Below, one piece after another: positions 33,341-44,655 of a stretch of DNA of 64,000 nt (position 1 is its first letter; each line of letters begins with the position of its first letter). The stretch is from Laccaria trichodermophora. Lineage: Eukaryota; Basidiomycota; Agaricomycetes; Agaricales; Hydnangiaceae. The notes under the pieces were generated by a model, which worked only from the letters and a program-made list of their open reading frames with translations, did no database searches and was not told where the DNA came from. The stretch covers positions 1 through 64,000 of the forward strand of contig JACTVC010000041.1 of NCBI GenBank assembly GCA_018417955.1, in the 5' to 3' direction. The translations under genes and the position numbers were made by a program.

Positions 33341-36300
33341 TCAAGCCTCCTTCGAAAGCCTCTGAATCTCCTCCAACCCCTCATCATGATCCCAAAAGCC
33401 CATCGGGTCCGCATCCCTTTTCTCCTCCTGATTATCCTGCTCTACCTGCTCCCGCTCCTGCTGCTGCTCACCCAATATCGTCTGCGCACCACCAACCCCA
33501 ACCCCACTCAAAAACCTCTCCTTGACAGTCCTCTCCTCCACCTCGCGCTCTTTAACCTCCTTACTCGCAACCCACCACACCCTCTCAACCACATGCCGCA
33601 CCAAAACGCTCACCAACATGTACCCATGTGACGCAACGAGGGAGACGAGCACAGCTTTGAGCAAGAGCTCCTTCATCGCATTCGGGTTGTCCCCACTCCG
33701 CTGGTGGTGGTGCTTGTGGTGATGGTGTTTAGAGTCGGCGGGCACAATAGCAGATTCAGAGAGGAGATCAGGGGAGAAGAGGTAGACGAGCGCAGAGTTG
33801 GTAAGCGCCCCGACCCAGGTGAGGAAGGTGAGTGCGTCAAGCCAGGGCCCGATGGTATCCGTTCGCAATGCAAAGGGGCGGCGATTGTGCACTGCAATCT
33901 TAAAAGCATCAGACCGAATCTCAAGGAGGTTGTTCAAGAACGCCATCACTAGAATGAGCACATCAGAACACACGTCAACGAAGGGCAGCAAGGACTTGTC
34001 TCACCTCCGGCCAACGGCCAGATCGTCGACCAAAGCACCACATACCCAAACTGCACCACCATCTCGTTATAATCCACAAACAAGTCGTACTCAGGCAACG
34101 CCGCCTCCGCCCTCACCCTATCAAGGAACACCCTTTCCTCAAGCCCCCCACGCTCCTTCTCATCCTCAAACACAACGCGTTTCTTCGACCCACTCTCCGT
34201 AGTTGTAGATTTAGACTTCCGGAACGCTGCTATGGCTTTCCATACAAAGGGCAGCCCAACCTCCGTAAAGGTGTCGACGATTTGGCCGGTAACGGTGTAC
34301 GCGAACATCTGGTCACGAAGCCGAGCAGGGTTAAGCTTTCGACGTGCATTGTCCAGATCCATCTCCCACAACTTGTGCGCGTTCTCGGGTTGATGACTGC
34401 CATTGGGAACCGGGTTAGCTTGAGCCGTGACGGCTGAGTTTGACATGGACCCATTGAGGCTGTTGAAGAACTTGGCTCTGAGACCGAACCCGGAGACGTT
34501 GGTTCCAAGTAGTGCCTGGACCCACTTCATCACACTCTGTCCAAAGGGAACGTAGACAAAGGCGGAAAGCCCCAAACCGAGGTAGGCAACAATGGCACTG
34601 AGAGCAAACGTCTTGAGCGTGAGGGACGCATGGTACGTAGACTTGTGTGCGTGGTTCTCCCACTTCGTCAGGCGGACTGCCAAAGCTTGGTAGACAGCTA
34701 ATACTTGAGGTACCAGGAGGACGAAGAGCACGGTAGGCGAGAAACCCTGATCGTAAACGGCAACGTCAGAGTAACCAAATGGATGAGGGAGTAAAAAGAC
34801 TCACAATGAGCTGTTCTCCAGGCCCCGTATAGAGCTCGGTGACGAACGCTTCAACAACAAAGATCCCAGTCAAAATGGCTCCCAGGATACCAGCAAACAG
34901 CAGGATAACAGGCGCAGAGGCAAGAACGCGAAGTTCCCTCACCCACCACGACATGCCCGCCTTGTACTGGAAACGACGTTTCTCCACTTTGAACGACCCT
35001 CGAGTGCCAAATCGAAGGGAAAGGATGCGCTCGCGCACGCGCCACCATTCGACGAAGAAGATGCCCCATACTGCGATGAGAATTGAGTAGATTGGAGAGT
35101 AGGGCGGGAGGACAAAGTGTGAGATGAGCCCCAGGATGGCGGGAAAGGCGAGGAATATCGTGTACGAGGAGAGGAAGGCAAAGTACAATGCAACCGAATC
35201 ACCAAACTGCAACGAAATGAACGTTAGCTCGCTGGTACATTGTCAACGCCCAAGAGTAAACAAGAAAAATAAAAAAATAAACGAAAATTATAACAATAAA
35301 GGTTTTAAGAATGGCCCAAGTTCGCTCAAGAGGAAACCCATTCTATAATGTTCATTATAAAGGAACTTCGATTAGAAGTGATGGTCAACTCACCAGCCCG
35401 ATGGTTGTTCGGTCACTATGGATCATTGCACAGGAAAAGAGTAATCTCGACGACTTGTATCGGACCCAGATCAACAACGAACGTTTGTGCGATTAAGGTT
35501 TTTGACATGCCCCAACGACGCATCCCAGGGAACCGTGTTTGGAAACCTTGGCCCCAGAGCCCAAAAACGAATGCCATTCTATCTCATCGACCGACTTCAT
35601 ACGCTCTGCGTATGAAATGGAAGATCGGAACCGGAAGACTTTGGGAACCATTAGCGTAGAATCGATGATAAAATGAACGGAAAGAAAACATACAGCGTAA
35701 TCTGCAGACTGGAATCCAGCCAATTGAGAGGACTGTATGAGATGATATGAACGGATATCGAGATAAGATGAAGGGAAGGAAGACGTACAACTCAATCTGC
35801 AGAACGGAATCGAACAAGGGAGGTGAAGGTAACCAAAAATAAAAGTACTGCCACACGCATCAACATGTTGCAGTAGATGAGGGTATGTGCTGCTACTTTC
35901 GCTGAAGAGATGATAGACGGGCGTCTATCAGATGAAGCTATGCGGTGGCAGATCTACACGTGAACTGCGAGCAGCCTTCCAGGCCACGGCAGACAGGGAA
36001 GCGGTGGAAAATATGAACCACAAGGCATACTATAGTGATAGCGACTGTATGAGAGAAACCAGCATGAGGGCATAGGCGGCAAGCCTTCTGGTTCATTCGG
36101 CTTGACATGGGAGAGTAGCCACATAATAGAAAAGACATCAAAGAAAGAGAACGAAAAGAGAAAACGAAATAAAGAATAACGAAACGAAACGCCAAACCTT
36201 ACCTGTTCCCTGATCTTTTCGAGTTGAACGGAGGCAATGTTGCGTGGTGTCCAAGCCCGAATCCAATGCTCATTGAATTCACGGTTATGAAGAGGGAAGA

Positions 36301-36775
36301 TGGATTCGACAAGGTCCCATTCTGGCGAGTCCGGAGATACCCCCAAGCCACCGTCCGCCGGTGTGGATGAAATGTATTCATGTACAAGCCTAAGACGATC
36401 AGCAGAAGACAAAGGTTGCAAGTCGGCGCCAGATGCAACGGGGGTTACAGGAAGGCCAGAAAGGAAGTCCGATTGTCTGACTCAAGTCAGAATTCGATTC
36501 GCAATCAAAAACAACGACAACGCTCACCGTTCTCGCCTGATAAGATTATGAACACGGTCTTGAGGACACGTCACAAAGACGAGTAAATGACCAAGCACTT
36601 CTCCTCGTCGGCCAACAGCCTTGAGGCCGGCGTAAGTGAGAGTCTCGATGAGCCGCGTGTACTGCTGCTCGGCCTTGCGCACGTCCTGACGTGTGTGGTG
36701 TTTAGAGACGTTTCCTGAGCGCGATGCCCTGAAGGCGATGACGAGGTCGACGTCGGGCGCATGGTTTGTTGGCAT
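33341..36775 (-). CDS. Anoctamin/TMEM16-family protein (Ist2-like), 757 aa
   Basis: Five exons on the minus strand: 36,528-36,775, 36,203-36,476, 34,805-35,206, 34,005-34,746 and 33,341-33,948, all junctions in phase (2,274 coding bases). The N-terminal cytosolic part has RLIETLTYAGLKAVGRRGE; HNREFNEHWIRAW precedes the first membrane segments, and exon 3 starts FGDSVALYFAFLSSYTIFLA, the anoctamin entry signature. Further hydrophobic segments and STIWPLAG-VMAFLNNLLEIR (split by intron 4) match helix-lining motifs of the family. Fungal Ist2-type anoctamins tether the ER to the plasma membrane and can scramble lipids; that function is inferred from the family. The C-terminus is charged, with a His cluster (KHHHHKHHH) and a Glu/Gln-rich tail. 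Intron 2 is 996 bases, against about 50-60 for the others. Confidence 0.85.
35207..36202 (-). other. Unusually long intron 2 of the anoctamin gene
   Basis: Donor GTAAGG at 36,202 and acceptor GTTGCAG at 35,207 bound a 996-base intron. The interior has two related blocks, TAATCTGCAGACTGGAATC near 35,700 and CAATCTGCAGAACGGAATC near 35,790, suggesting local duplication, and its distal half (35,866-36,202) is also present in the partial gene copy at 42,708. No RNA gene or open frame recognised inside. Confidence 0.7.
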
Positions 36776-37860
36776 GGCGCCGGGCCAGTCGACGAGGTCG
36801 ATGAGCGTGGAGAACCACGGAAGATGGGAGAAGGCGACTGAATTCAGCTTGGCGAGACAGAAATGACGACAGAACGTGTTTTTTTAGCAACGTCACTGTC
36901 GTCACACATGAGGTTCTTTGTTTGGCCATCTTTGAACAGCACCAACAAACCGCGTTTGACCCTCACACCGACACGACTGAGGTCATTCCAACAAACTGTT
37001 TGAAACCAACAAAAGTCGCTCTGAAGAAATTTCGACTACAGTCTGCAAACTAGTATAAAGTGTTTTTAGGCAAAAAGGCCCCTTTCTCCAGTTCGAAATC
37101 ATCAAACAAACCTCTAAGTAGTAAGTCCTTCCTTCAAATTCCAAACGACTACCTACAAACCTTCCACTGCGAATGCTTGTTGGGCGGAATGCCTTACTAT
37201 TGCGATTATAAATTGGTATGTAACAAACCACCACACTGATACCACCGCATTGTTTACTGATGACCTTGACTAGGCTGACGGGAAGTTGATCTATTTATAA
37301 CATTAACGACGTTTTCTGCCCCGCCATTGCGGTTCTTTGTTAAATAATTCATGCAACGCGCGAGGGCGTTCGCAGTGGGACGTGTTGAGTTAGCGATTTA
37401 ACAAATTGCGGCTACTTTATATTTGATGCCTGTCCCTCGGAATTCATATTACCACTGTTCCCCTATCACTAGAAACTCCCCGATGGACAATAGACATATT
37501 TTACAAGCAGAATGCTTAGGAGATATCTTAGTATCTATAGGAGACTCCCTGACTTGGTGGTCCAACGCTGCCATATTAATTTTATTATGACTAAAGGCCG
37601 ACCATATCCTTTCATCCTCTGCACGCCCTCATAAGCAGCATAGCCATCAATAGTCTCTTCATTACCACTGAGCAGAAAAAACTGGTGTGACGCTCATTTT
37701 TAGGGCCGTTGTCTTCACCTCTCTTCTTCATTACCACTCAACAATAAATGACCAAAAAAAAACTTGAAACATATACAATCTTCATGTTCTGTTAATCCGA
37801 ATGTCCAAAACTACAGCAAGTAACAAGTTTGCGCAGACGATTTCCAACATATCCAGTATT
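36776..37860. other. Upstream region of the anoctamin gene; otherwise no gene
   Basis: 36,776-37,100 is duplicated at about 43,500-43,860 and probably holds the promoter: a TATA-like TATAAAG near 37,053 and a TTTTTTT tract at 36,884. Beyond 37,100 only short frames in AT-rich sequence. Confidence 0.4.
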
Positions 37861-38000
37861 TACTGCCCAACCACCAAAATCTTAAATTCCTCAAGAACCC
37901 CGGACACACCCTGCACATTGACCCTCCCCGCAGCAGCGTCCAACCTCAAGAATCTCCCTGGGAAACCAAATGACTCGATGGTAACAATCCCATTGTAACT
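37860..38000 (-). pseudogene. Beta-trefoil-like fragment 1
   Basis: Minus-strand frame reads GIVTIESFGFPGRFLRLDAA then GRVNVQGVSGVLEEFKILVV and stops at 37,860. The pattern (SxxFPGxxLRLD...G-VN-Q...G--E-F-I) resembles one half of small mushroom lectin-like beta-trefoil proteins and also the fragment at 40,345-40,516. No start, no full repeat set. The upstream part of the frame runs through a hairpin repeat and is not homologous. Confidence 0.35.
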
Positions 38001-38065
38001 TCCAGGGTCACCGGCCTTCTGATGAATTTTGCACTTCAGGCCTGACGCTTCTGAGTGACAGAGGG

Positions 38066-38109
38066 CCTCAGAGGCCAATTCTTTTGATGGTAGCAATTGG
38101 CCTCTGAGG
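38066..38109. repeat. Short hairpin repeat, copy 1
   Basis: CCTCAGAGGCCAATT and its exact inverse AATTGGCCTCTGAGG, 15-base stems around a 14-base loop. Preceded by AGGCCTGACGCTTCTGAG and followed by CCGCTCTCTCACC, both shared with the other copies near 40.3 and 40.7 kb. Confidence 0.75.
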
Positions 38110-38144
38110 GGTGTGGCCGCTCTCTCACCGTCATCAAAATCCAA

Positions 38145-40270
38145 ATTAAGCGAGCTTCTTTTTATGTCTAAAAATAGCTAGAGCATCAAAGCGACAGCCT
38201 GTCGGTTGCTGCACCGCTAGGCAGCGCTCGATCTATGTTACCTGCACCCAGGTTTTTTCAGCCTGCGGAAATAGAGGCACTCCGTTAGATGAAACAATTG
38301 CTGTATTCCATTTACCATACATACTAGGAATTCCGGATAAAACTTTGCATCAAAATTCCATCGGGAGCGCACGTCTGGGGCCAGCAATAATGCGACGGGC
38401 TCCCCCCTGCTCCCCTAGGTCGCTCGGAAAAATGAGAGCATCGTAGCTTGTAATTCTACATAGTGCTTTACACTAGGTGGTGGGAGCTCGCTTTTGAATG
38501 GCGCCAGTTGCACCTCGAGGTTCGGCGCTGCCTATGCCGACTATTTCACAGTTTTTTTTAAGAGGCTTATGCCTCTAGAAAAAAAAATTGTAAAAGCATA
38601 AAAAAAGCATCATTGTCGCTTCCATATGTACCAGCTGAAAAATGAATGGAGAAGTTATAAAATAGCCAGACAGCGGAGTTCAAGTGAAGTGACCTGAGCA
38701 GATTACCTAAATTTTCTCTGGATTGTTCTTCAACAAGCACATGTACCACATGTTGTGAGAGCCGTATTGCCAAATAATATATTACAAACTCCTCAAGAAG
38801 GTGCAGTCAACACTGACGCCTGCAGAAAGAACCCTTTCACTATCTACTGAAATGATGCGTGAAAATCACTTGATATCTCGGCTACCAGCTTCACCCCATA
38901 CAGAAAAATACCATCACCGGCTGTCTGATAGCCCAATGCCTGGGAGAAATGTGTTATTGAGTTAGTATTGAAGAGGGAGGTGGAAGCGAGTCTCAAATTA
39001 TATTTTTCCGGAGTAAAAGTCAGACCACATCAAAGATTGGTAAAGATAATCGTCTTAAGCATTGTAGCGACAATTACGACCCATAACAGGTCCTCCCCAT
39101 AATTTCCATCCCATTTCGAGTCAATTTTGATACAAAAGAGTTTCTATGAATACAAGGCTGCATAGGATACAAACAAGTGTGTCCGGTGTTGTTTTTCTCT
39201 ATGTTACAGTCTCTTCAATATCAAAATCTCTGTCATTTTTTATTCCATTGCAAATTGGATGCTGCAACGATAGACGATGTCTATTCCAATAGTCAATAAT
39301 GTAAGATACATTGTGAATCTAGATTCTAACCACACCCAAATAGAATCTAGTACCCAGCCCACAGAAAGGATACAAGATGTCGGTAGGAATTGACGTATCA
39401 ATAGAATTTGAGATATGGGACTGGGAAAGCAACTCGAGGCCTGGCTCGAATATGTGAAGGTCGGAATGGATTACAATGATAGGAGAGACGCTCGCCAAAT
39501 GGGTGGGAGTGAGTGTTGTATGTGTTGGGAATGAGGGATCATCAGAAAAAAAAACAGAAACCATAAATGATAATCAGTACTCACTCGGAAATCATTGTCC
39601 ACTTGTTTTTTTGCTTCTTTCCCATCACTGGACACTTTCTGCTTCGGGTGAATGTTCAGGTCGGAAAACGAGCGTCGTGATCGAGAGATTTGGTGAATGT
39701 GTGACATCAAGATCTGAGTGGCAGCTGGAATCGACGCAGTTCGTGGAAAGTGCTTGCGCTGTAATACTGATATGAGTATAGAGACGTAAGAATCTGGCGT
39801 AAAAGGGAAGACTCAGGGTTGAGGAAAATCTTAGCGTCAAAATGTTTGAGCAGTGGCTAGGTGTGAACACCCTGTGTTGGCCTTTAAAGTCTGGTCAACC
39901 TGCTCAAATGATAACAGACTCAACTATGTGAATGACCTAGATTTAACCAGCTCCCATAGTCCTTCCACAGCCGCCATAATTCGGCGCAGTAGCCCATCGG
40001 GCTAGTTGACACGGATATGTACCAGGATCCAGGCTGGATGGCGCGAATCCTTGTCTGGTGCTGTCAAGTGCTGTGCGGGGAGAGTAGGAGAAGAAAGCGG
40101 TTGGTGGGCAACATGTCGCTGAAGGGGGTGAAGGTCGTTCATCATCGATCAGCAGAAGTGACGCTAGGCTCTAGCAGCGCCAGCGCAGGAGCGCTGTCCG
40201 GACACCGGCAACCGTCAGCCGAAGCTATTTTTGGGATGACAGCGTGAACAGTGACGGGATCACTGATCAG
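38145..40270. other. Intergenic, no gene recognised
   Basis: AT-rich, short frames only. I see no exon chain, tRNA-like boxes or tandem repeat. Confidence 0.35.
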
Positions 40271-40273
40271 CCC

Positions 40274-40317
40274 CCTCGGAGGCCAATTACCACCAGACAA
40301 ATAATTGGCCTCTGAGG
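40274..40317. repeat. Short hairpin repeat, copy 2 (inverted)
   Basis: CCTCGGAGGCCAATT and AATTGGCCTCTGAGG, stems of 15 bases with one mismatch, loop of 14. The flank AGAAGCGTCAGGCCTAAGG is the inverted form of the flank of copy 1. It lies 28 bases beyond the stop of the beta-trefoil-like fragment 2. Confidence 0.75.
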
Positions 40318-40344
40318 CCGTCTAGCGCCTGAGAAGCGTCAGGC

Positions 40345-40516
40345 CTAAGGTGGAATTTTGTACTTCTCCAAAGGACCGGCAAGGAGCTGAGCGTTGACAA
40401 CTCCCCCACCCGGACCAAGTTTCTTTCCCTGAGGAACATTAGTTCCAGACGCCGGTTCCGTCGAGGTGTATATAACTGTTGGGGGATTTGACAGATTGAA
40501 GAGCAACTAAAACCAT
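40345..40516 (-). pseudogene. Beta-trefoil-like fragment 2, frameshifted
   Basis: MVLVALQSVKSPNSYIHLDG then TGV, a stop in this frame, and in the next frame NVPQGKKLGPGGGVVNAQLL then AGPLEKYKIPP and a TAG. Together they give the pattern S-V--P--Y-(H/R)LDG-GV...GGG-VN-Q---GP-E-(F/Y)-I that I associate with single-domain mushroom beta-trefoil proteins. The frame change lies near 40,455. Fragment 1 at 37,860 looks like a diverged relative. Confidence 0.4.
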
Positions 40517-40682
40517 GACCTGAGACCGTTATCAAGTCTGCATAGAGCGAGAAGTGCCATAGAGGACTCACGATAGTAAGATGGTTATATCGGTGAGGGT
40601 TGCTTTATAAATTATTGGTGATAGCGATCCCCCTGTCGTATTTATACGCCTCAGGCCTGAGTGATAAAAGACCTCAGCGCTG

Positions 40683-40717
40683 AGCGGCCAATTCTTTGCT
40701 GGTGGTAATTGGCCGCT
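40683..40717. repeat. Short hairpin repeat, copy 3
   Basis: AGCGGCCAATT and AATTGGCCGCT, 11-base stems around a 13-base loop, with the same flanks as copy 1 (CAGGCCTGAGTGA on the left, CCGCTCTTTCACC on the right), extending the similarity to about 150 bases. Confidence 0.7.
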
Positions 40718-40719
40718 GG

Positions 40720-41480
40720 GGCTATTTCCGCTCTTTCACCTCGCTTCCAAGTCTGAATTTGGTTGCTGGGTTTAGCAGCATCTAAAAACAGCCCCAGCGT
40801 CCAGAAACAATGGTTCCTCGCGCCCATTCCTCACGCTCGGTTTGTGCACCCTCATCAGGTATTTTTGGTTCCTCTACCATTCTCGTAAACCAGATATGTA
40901 GGATCCGGACTATAAGAAACATTTTCGCAAGGATCTTAGCGGTGAGCACTTCTCACCGCCGGTTTAAGATGTACCTTAATTTTCCGAGCTGTCTGCCGCT
41001 AGTACGTCGTTTCACTTGTGAGCGGTCAGCGGCACATCGAAGATTTTTAAAAAGGCATGTTGAGTCCTTTGCGCAGACAGCATGCTTGGTCAGATCTTAT
41101 GACAACCCATTGCTTGGCAGACAGCATATGACAACCCATTGTTGTAAAGTTAATTACGACGATGTCTTATATGCAATGAACATGGTCAGCAAAATCCAAC
41201 GATTCATGAGTTCGAAGCACGTCTGCATTCGGAGGCACTTGATCGATATGCCTGGCAAATCTTAATCTACGAGCAGTCAGCCAGGTTTAGTACAACGACA
41301 AAACATTTTGAGTACGCAGCGGGGACGATCCACAAATCGCTTGGCAGTAACATACTGCTGTAAGATTTGACTCGCCGTCCATGCGAAAGATCGCTGACAC
41401 GCCGCTGTCCATAAAAACGTGAGCAGTGTCAAGAGAAATGGGCGTCAACACCGCTCGCTGCCTTTCGAAGAAATCCACTT
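40720..41480. other. Intergenic, no gene recognised
   Basis: A 151-codon plus-strand frame (40,810-41,265) is Arg/Ser/Cys-rich without motif and is likely chance. A short direct repeat, AGACAGCATATGACAACCC versus AGATCTTATGACAACCC, occurs at 41,090-41,135. Confidence 0.3.
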
Positions 41481-41483
41481 GAC

Positions 41484-41774
41484 ATGGGAAAGCGCTACAA
41501 TGAGAAAGTCAACGCAAACTCCTCAAACGTGGCGTCTTACCGGCTGTCATACAATTGAGCAGGAGATGCAATTCAAATGAATAGAAAACGTACGAATGTA
41601 CACCCCCATGGCCAGCGTTTGATTGGAATGTCCCGGGGTTTATTAATTACTCGGGGAAAGCGCTGACAATGAGAAAGTCAACGCAAACTCCTCAAGCGTG
41701 GCGTCTTACCGGCTGTCATACAATCGAGCAGGAGATGCAATCCAAATGAACAAAAAACGTATGTATGTACACCA
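41484..41774. repeat. Tandem duplication, about 120 bp at 170-bp spacing
   Basis: GGAAAGCGCT(G)ACAATGAGAA...CTCAA(A/G)CGTGGCGTCTTACCGG...GAGCAGGAGATGCAAT(T/C)CAAATGAA occurs at 41,487-41,606 and 41,657-41,774, differing in about a dozen positions. Non-coding. Confidence 0.8.
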
Positions 41775-42359
41775 TGCGGTAAAGCGCGTCCAGTGCAACG
41801 GGCGAAGAAAGCGAAACGAATAGGTTGGTGAGGTCAAGTTCTGAGACGCACGATCTTTGCTCATCGCCTTTACCCTCGCCGCTAGCTCCGTTTGAACCCC
41901 CCAATTTGTCCTCGCATCTGGTTATGTTTTTACCCCATACCCCCTCAACCAGATCCGCCCTCGCCCTGATCCATCATCCCATGACTTGTCCTCATCCCAT
42001 GATCCCTGCGGATTTGACAGTGGTGAGAGTGGCCGCCCGTCAGACCTAGATTGTGGGCTGAGGTGAAGTCAGTAATGAATGGCAAGAGTGATGATATTTA
42101 CGCACAAAATATAATGAGATTTACGTTTCAGCAGTCAAAAAGGGAATCCTTAGGTTTGAAATGGAAGCAGCCCATTTGGAAGCCTGCTTCCCCCAAGTGC
42201 TGAGCGTAGGCCCAGCGCTGATGACGATGTTGAAGAGAAAAAAACAATCTGTTGTAGTTTGTTACAAATGTTACAAAGGGAAATTTGTTTACTTGGCCTC
42301 AGTGCTCACAAGAGCACTCGAGTTGCAACCACGACTGCTGAAGGATGCTGGACAACGTC

Positions 42360-42480
42360 TATGTATGTAAACATCTCTAACCTCACTGCGGACAACCACA
42401 GAGATGCTTATGGCCAAGGTGTCCGGTACGTGTGACCAAAATTGAAAGGAGAGTCCGGCCCACAAGCTAAGTATTGCAAC
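42360..42480. repeat. Dispersed repeat, copy 1
   Basis: ATGTAAACATCTCTAACCTC...GACAACCACAGAGATGCTTA...GTGTGACCAAAATTGAAAGG is repeated in direct orientation at 45,380-45,495 with about 85 percent identity by eye. No function seen. Confidence 0.65.
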
Positions 42481-42707
42481 CCCCGTGCTGAACTTCGTAG
42501 CCCCTTCCACTAATCTATGAATGTTTGAACATTAATCGGCCCATGGCCATAGTGGATTGGTTTAACTTGATCATACACTGTCTGGGTTATATTGCAAATT
42601 CCGGGCTTATTGGATTTACCTGCCAGAAGGCCTACAAAGTCGACTCCCCTCCGCCACATAAAAGTCAAGTGCACGTAAATATAAACTACCCCCGCATGTT
42701 TCAACGT

Positions 42708-43860
42708 GTTTAGGCAGATGAGGGTATGTGCTGCTACTTTACATGATAGATGGGCGTCTATCAGATGAAGTTACGCAGTGGCAGATCTACACGTGAATTG
42801 CGAGTAGCCTTTGAGGCCACGGCAAATATGAACCGCTATAATGATGGCGCCTGTACAACGGGAACTAAGCGAGAACAGCATGAGGGCATGGACAGCAAAC
42901 CTACTGGTTTAGCCGGCTTGATGTGGGGGAGTAACCACATAATGCGAAGACATCAAAGAAAGACGAGAAAACGAGAAAACGAAATAACGGAACGAAAGGC
43001 CAAACCTTACCTGTTCCCTAATCTTTTCGAGTTGAACGGAGGCAATGTTGCGTGGTGTCCAAGCCCGAATTCAATGCTCGTTGAATTCACGGTTGTGGAG
43101 GGGGAAGATAGATTCGACAGTATTCATGTACAAGCCTAAGGCGATCAGCAGAAGACAAAGGTTGCAAGTCGGCGCCAGATGCAACGGGGGTCACAGGAAG
43201 GCCAGAAAAAAAGTCCGATTGTCTGACTCAAGTCAAAATCCAGACCACAATTAAAGACAACGACAACGCTCACCGTTCTCGTCTGATAAGATTATGAACA
43301 CGGTCCTGTGGACACGTCACAAAGACGAGTAGATGACCAAGCACTTCTCCTCGTCGGCCAACAGCCTGGAGGCTGGCGTAAGTGAGAGTCTCGATGAGTC
43401 GCGTGTACTGCTGCTCGGCCTTGCGCACGTCCTGACGTGTGTGGTGTTTAGAGACGTTTCCTGAGCGCGATGCCCTGAAGGCGATGACGAGGTCGACGTC
43501 GAGCGCATGGTTTGTTGGCATGGCGCCGGGCCAGTCGACGAGGTCGATGAGCGTGGAGAACCACGGAAGATGGGAGAAGGCGACTGAATTCAGCTTGGCG
43601 AGACAGAAATGACGACAGAACGTGTTTTTTTTAGCAAAGTCACCCTCGTCACACACGAGGTTCTCATTGTTTGACCATCTTTGTACACCACCCAGCAGCG
43701 TTTGACCTTGGTTTGACCCTCGACTGACTTGGTCTTTCAAGGAAACTGTTTGAAAGCAAACAAAAGTCTCTCTGAGGAAATTCCGACTGTAGTCTGCGAT
43801 GTATAAATTTAAAATGTTATCAAGTAAAGGGGCCCCTTTCTTCAGTTCGAATTCGGAAGT
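42708..43860 (-). pseudogene. Partial, decayed copy of the anoctamin 5' end
   Basis: Direct duplication of 35,866-37,100: promoter side, exons 1 and 2 and part of intron 2, same orientation as the source. Exon 1 is almost unchanged (MPTNHALDVDLVIAFRASRS...). Exon 2 has lost 62 bases (the source sequence between GAATAC and TGTCGAATC), which shifts the frame, and the Trp codon of EHWIRAW has become TGA (GAG CAT TGA). Exons 3-5 are absent. The breakpoint lies in the long intron 2, at the shared GATGAGGGTATGTGCTGC. High identity of exon 1 and upstream DNA suggests a recent event. Confidence 0.85.
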
Positions 43861-44570
43861 TAAATTTAGCGAAAGAGCCGGGAAAATCTTTAATCATATA
43901 CCACGACTCTAAGGCTAGCGACAACAGGCGACAGCATTAAATTCCAAATCCTCAAATTTGCAGCATAGCCACGAGCCATAGAAACACGAGTATAGTTGAG
44001 GCACTAGCATCAACTCAGTAAGGGAAAATGTAGCCTACAATTCCCTCCGGGATATAACTTTTCAAGTTGGTAAGTACTTAATTATCGTGTTCTGACTCGT
44101 TGGGCCTTGGCACTCAGTCAGTGGCGTAAGCACTCGACCGAGCAGCTTCAGCGTACCTGACTGGAAGCGAACAAAATATATTGCTTTCTCCATCAATTTC
44201 AAAACAAGTCTGCTTGAACCGAACAACATCACAACGTGGATGACATTTGGGATGACATCCGGGTGTCCTGATTTCAAGCTCAAATTATCCCATAACAGAC
44301 CCCGTGCAGCATAGCAAGTTGAAGACTCGAAGCTTCGGTCTGTGTTGATTAAACAGGCACTGGCTGACCAGAAGATACTCAACGTACGAATCAGCTCATT
44401 TTGGACGCTTCTTTAACAATATTGCTTGTCATATTGGTTCAGGGTTTATTTTGGTGCGTCTATCAAACACGATGATCCTTGCCGACCACCTCCCGATCAA
44501 TGGCGCTTCCTCTTAAGTATTACCCTTTCATAGCAATTCAGTGGGAGAATGTCAGACAGGGCCGCCCGGA
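43861..44570. other. Intergenic, no gene recognised
   Basis: Only short frames; upstream region of the small secreted protein gene. Confidence 0.4.
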
Positions 44571-44574
44571 AAGT

Positions 44575-44580
44575 TATAAA
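44575..44580 (+). promoter_or_regulatory. TATA box of the small secreted protein gene
   Basis: TATAAA in GAAAGTTATAAAACAACG, 76 bases before the start codon at 44,656. Confidence 0.55.
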
Positions 44581-44655
44581 ACAACGACGGAAATAACGCA
44601 AGAAAGCTATTCCAAATATCCCCCGTCACTGAGAGTCAACTGCATCGTGCCTACC

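Noticed and set aside
33161..34202. Plus-strand frames of 110-156 codons
   Set aside because: Antisense shadows of anoctamin exons 4 and 5; the minus-strand reading is in phase across four introns.
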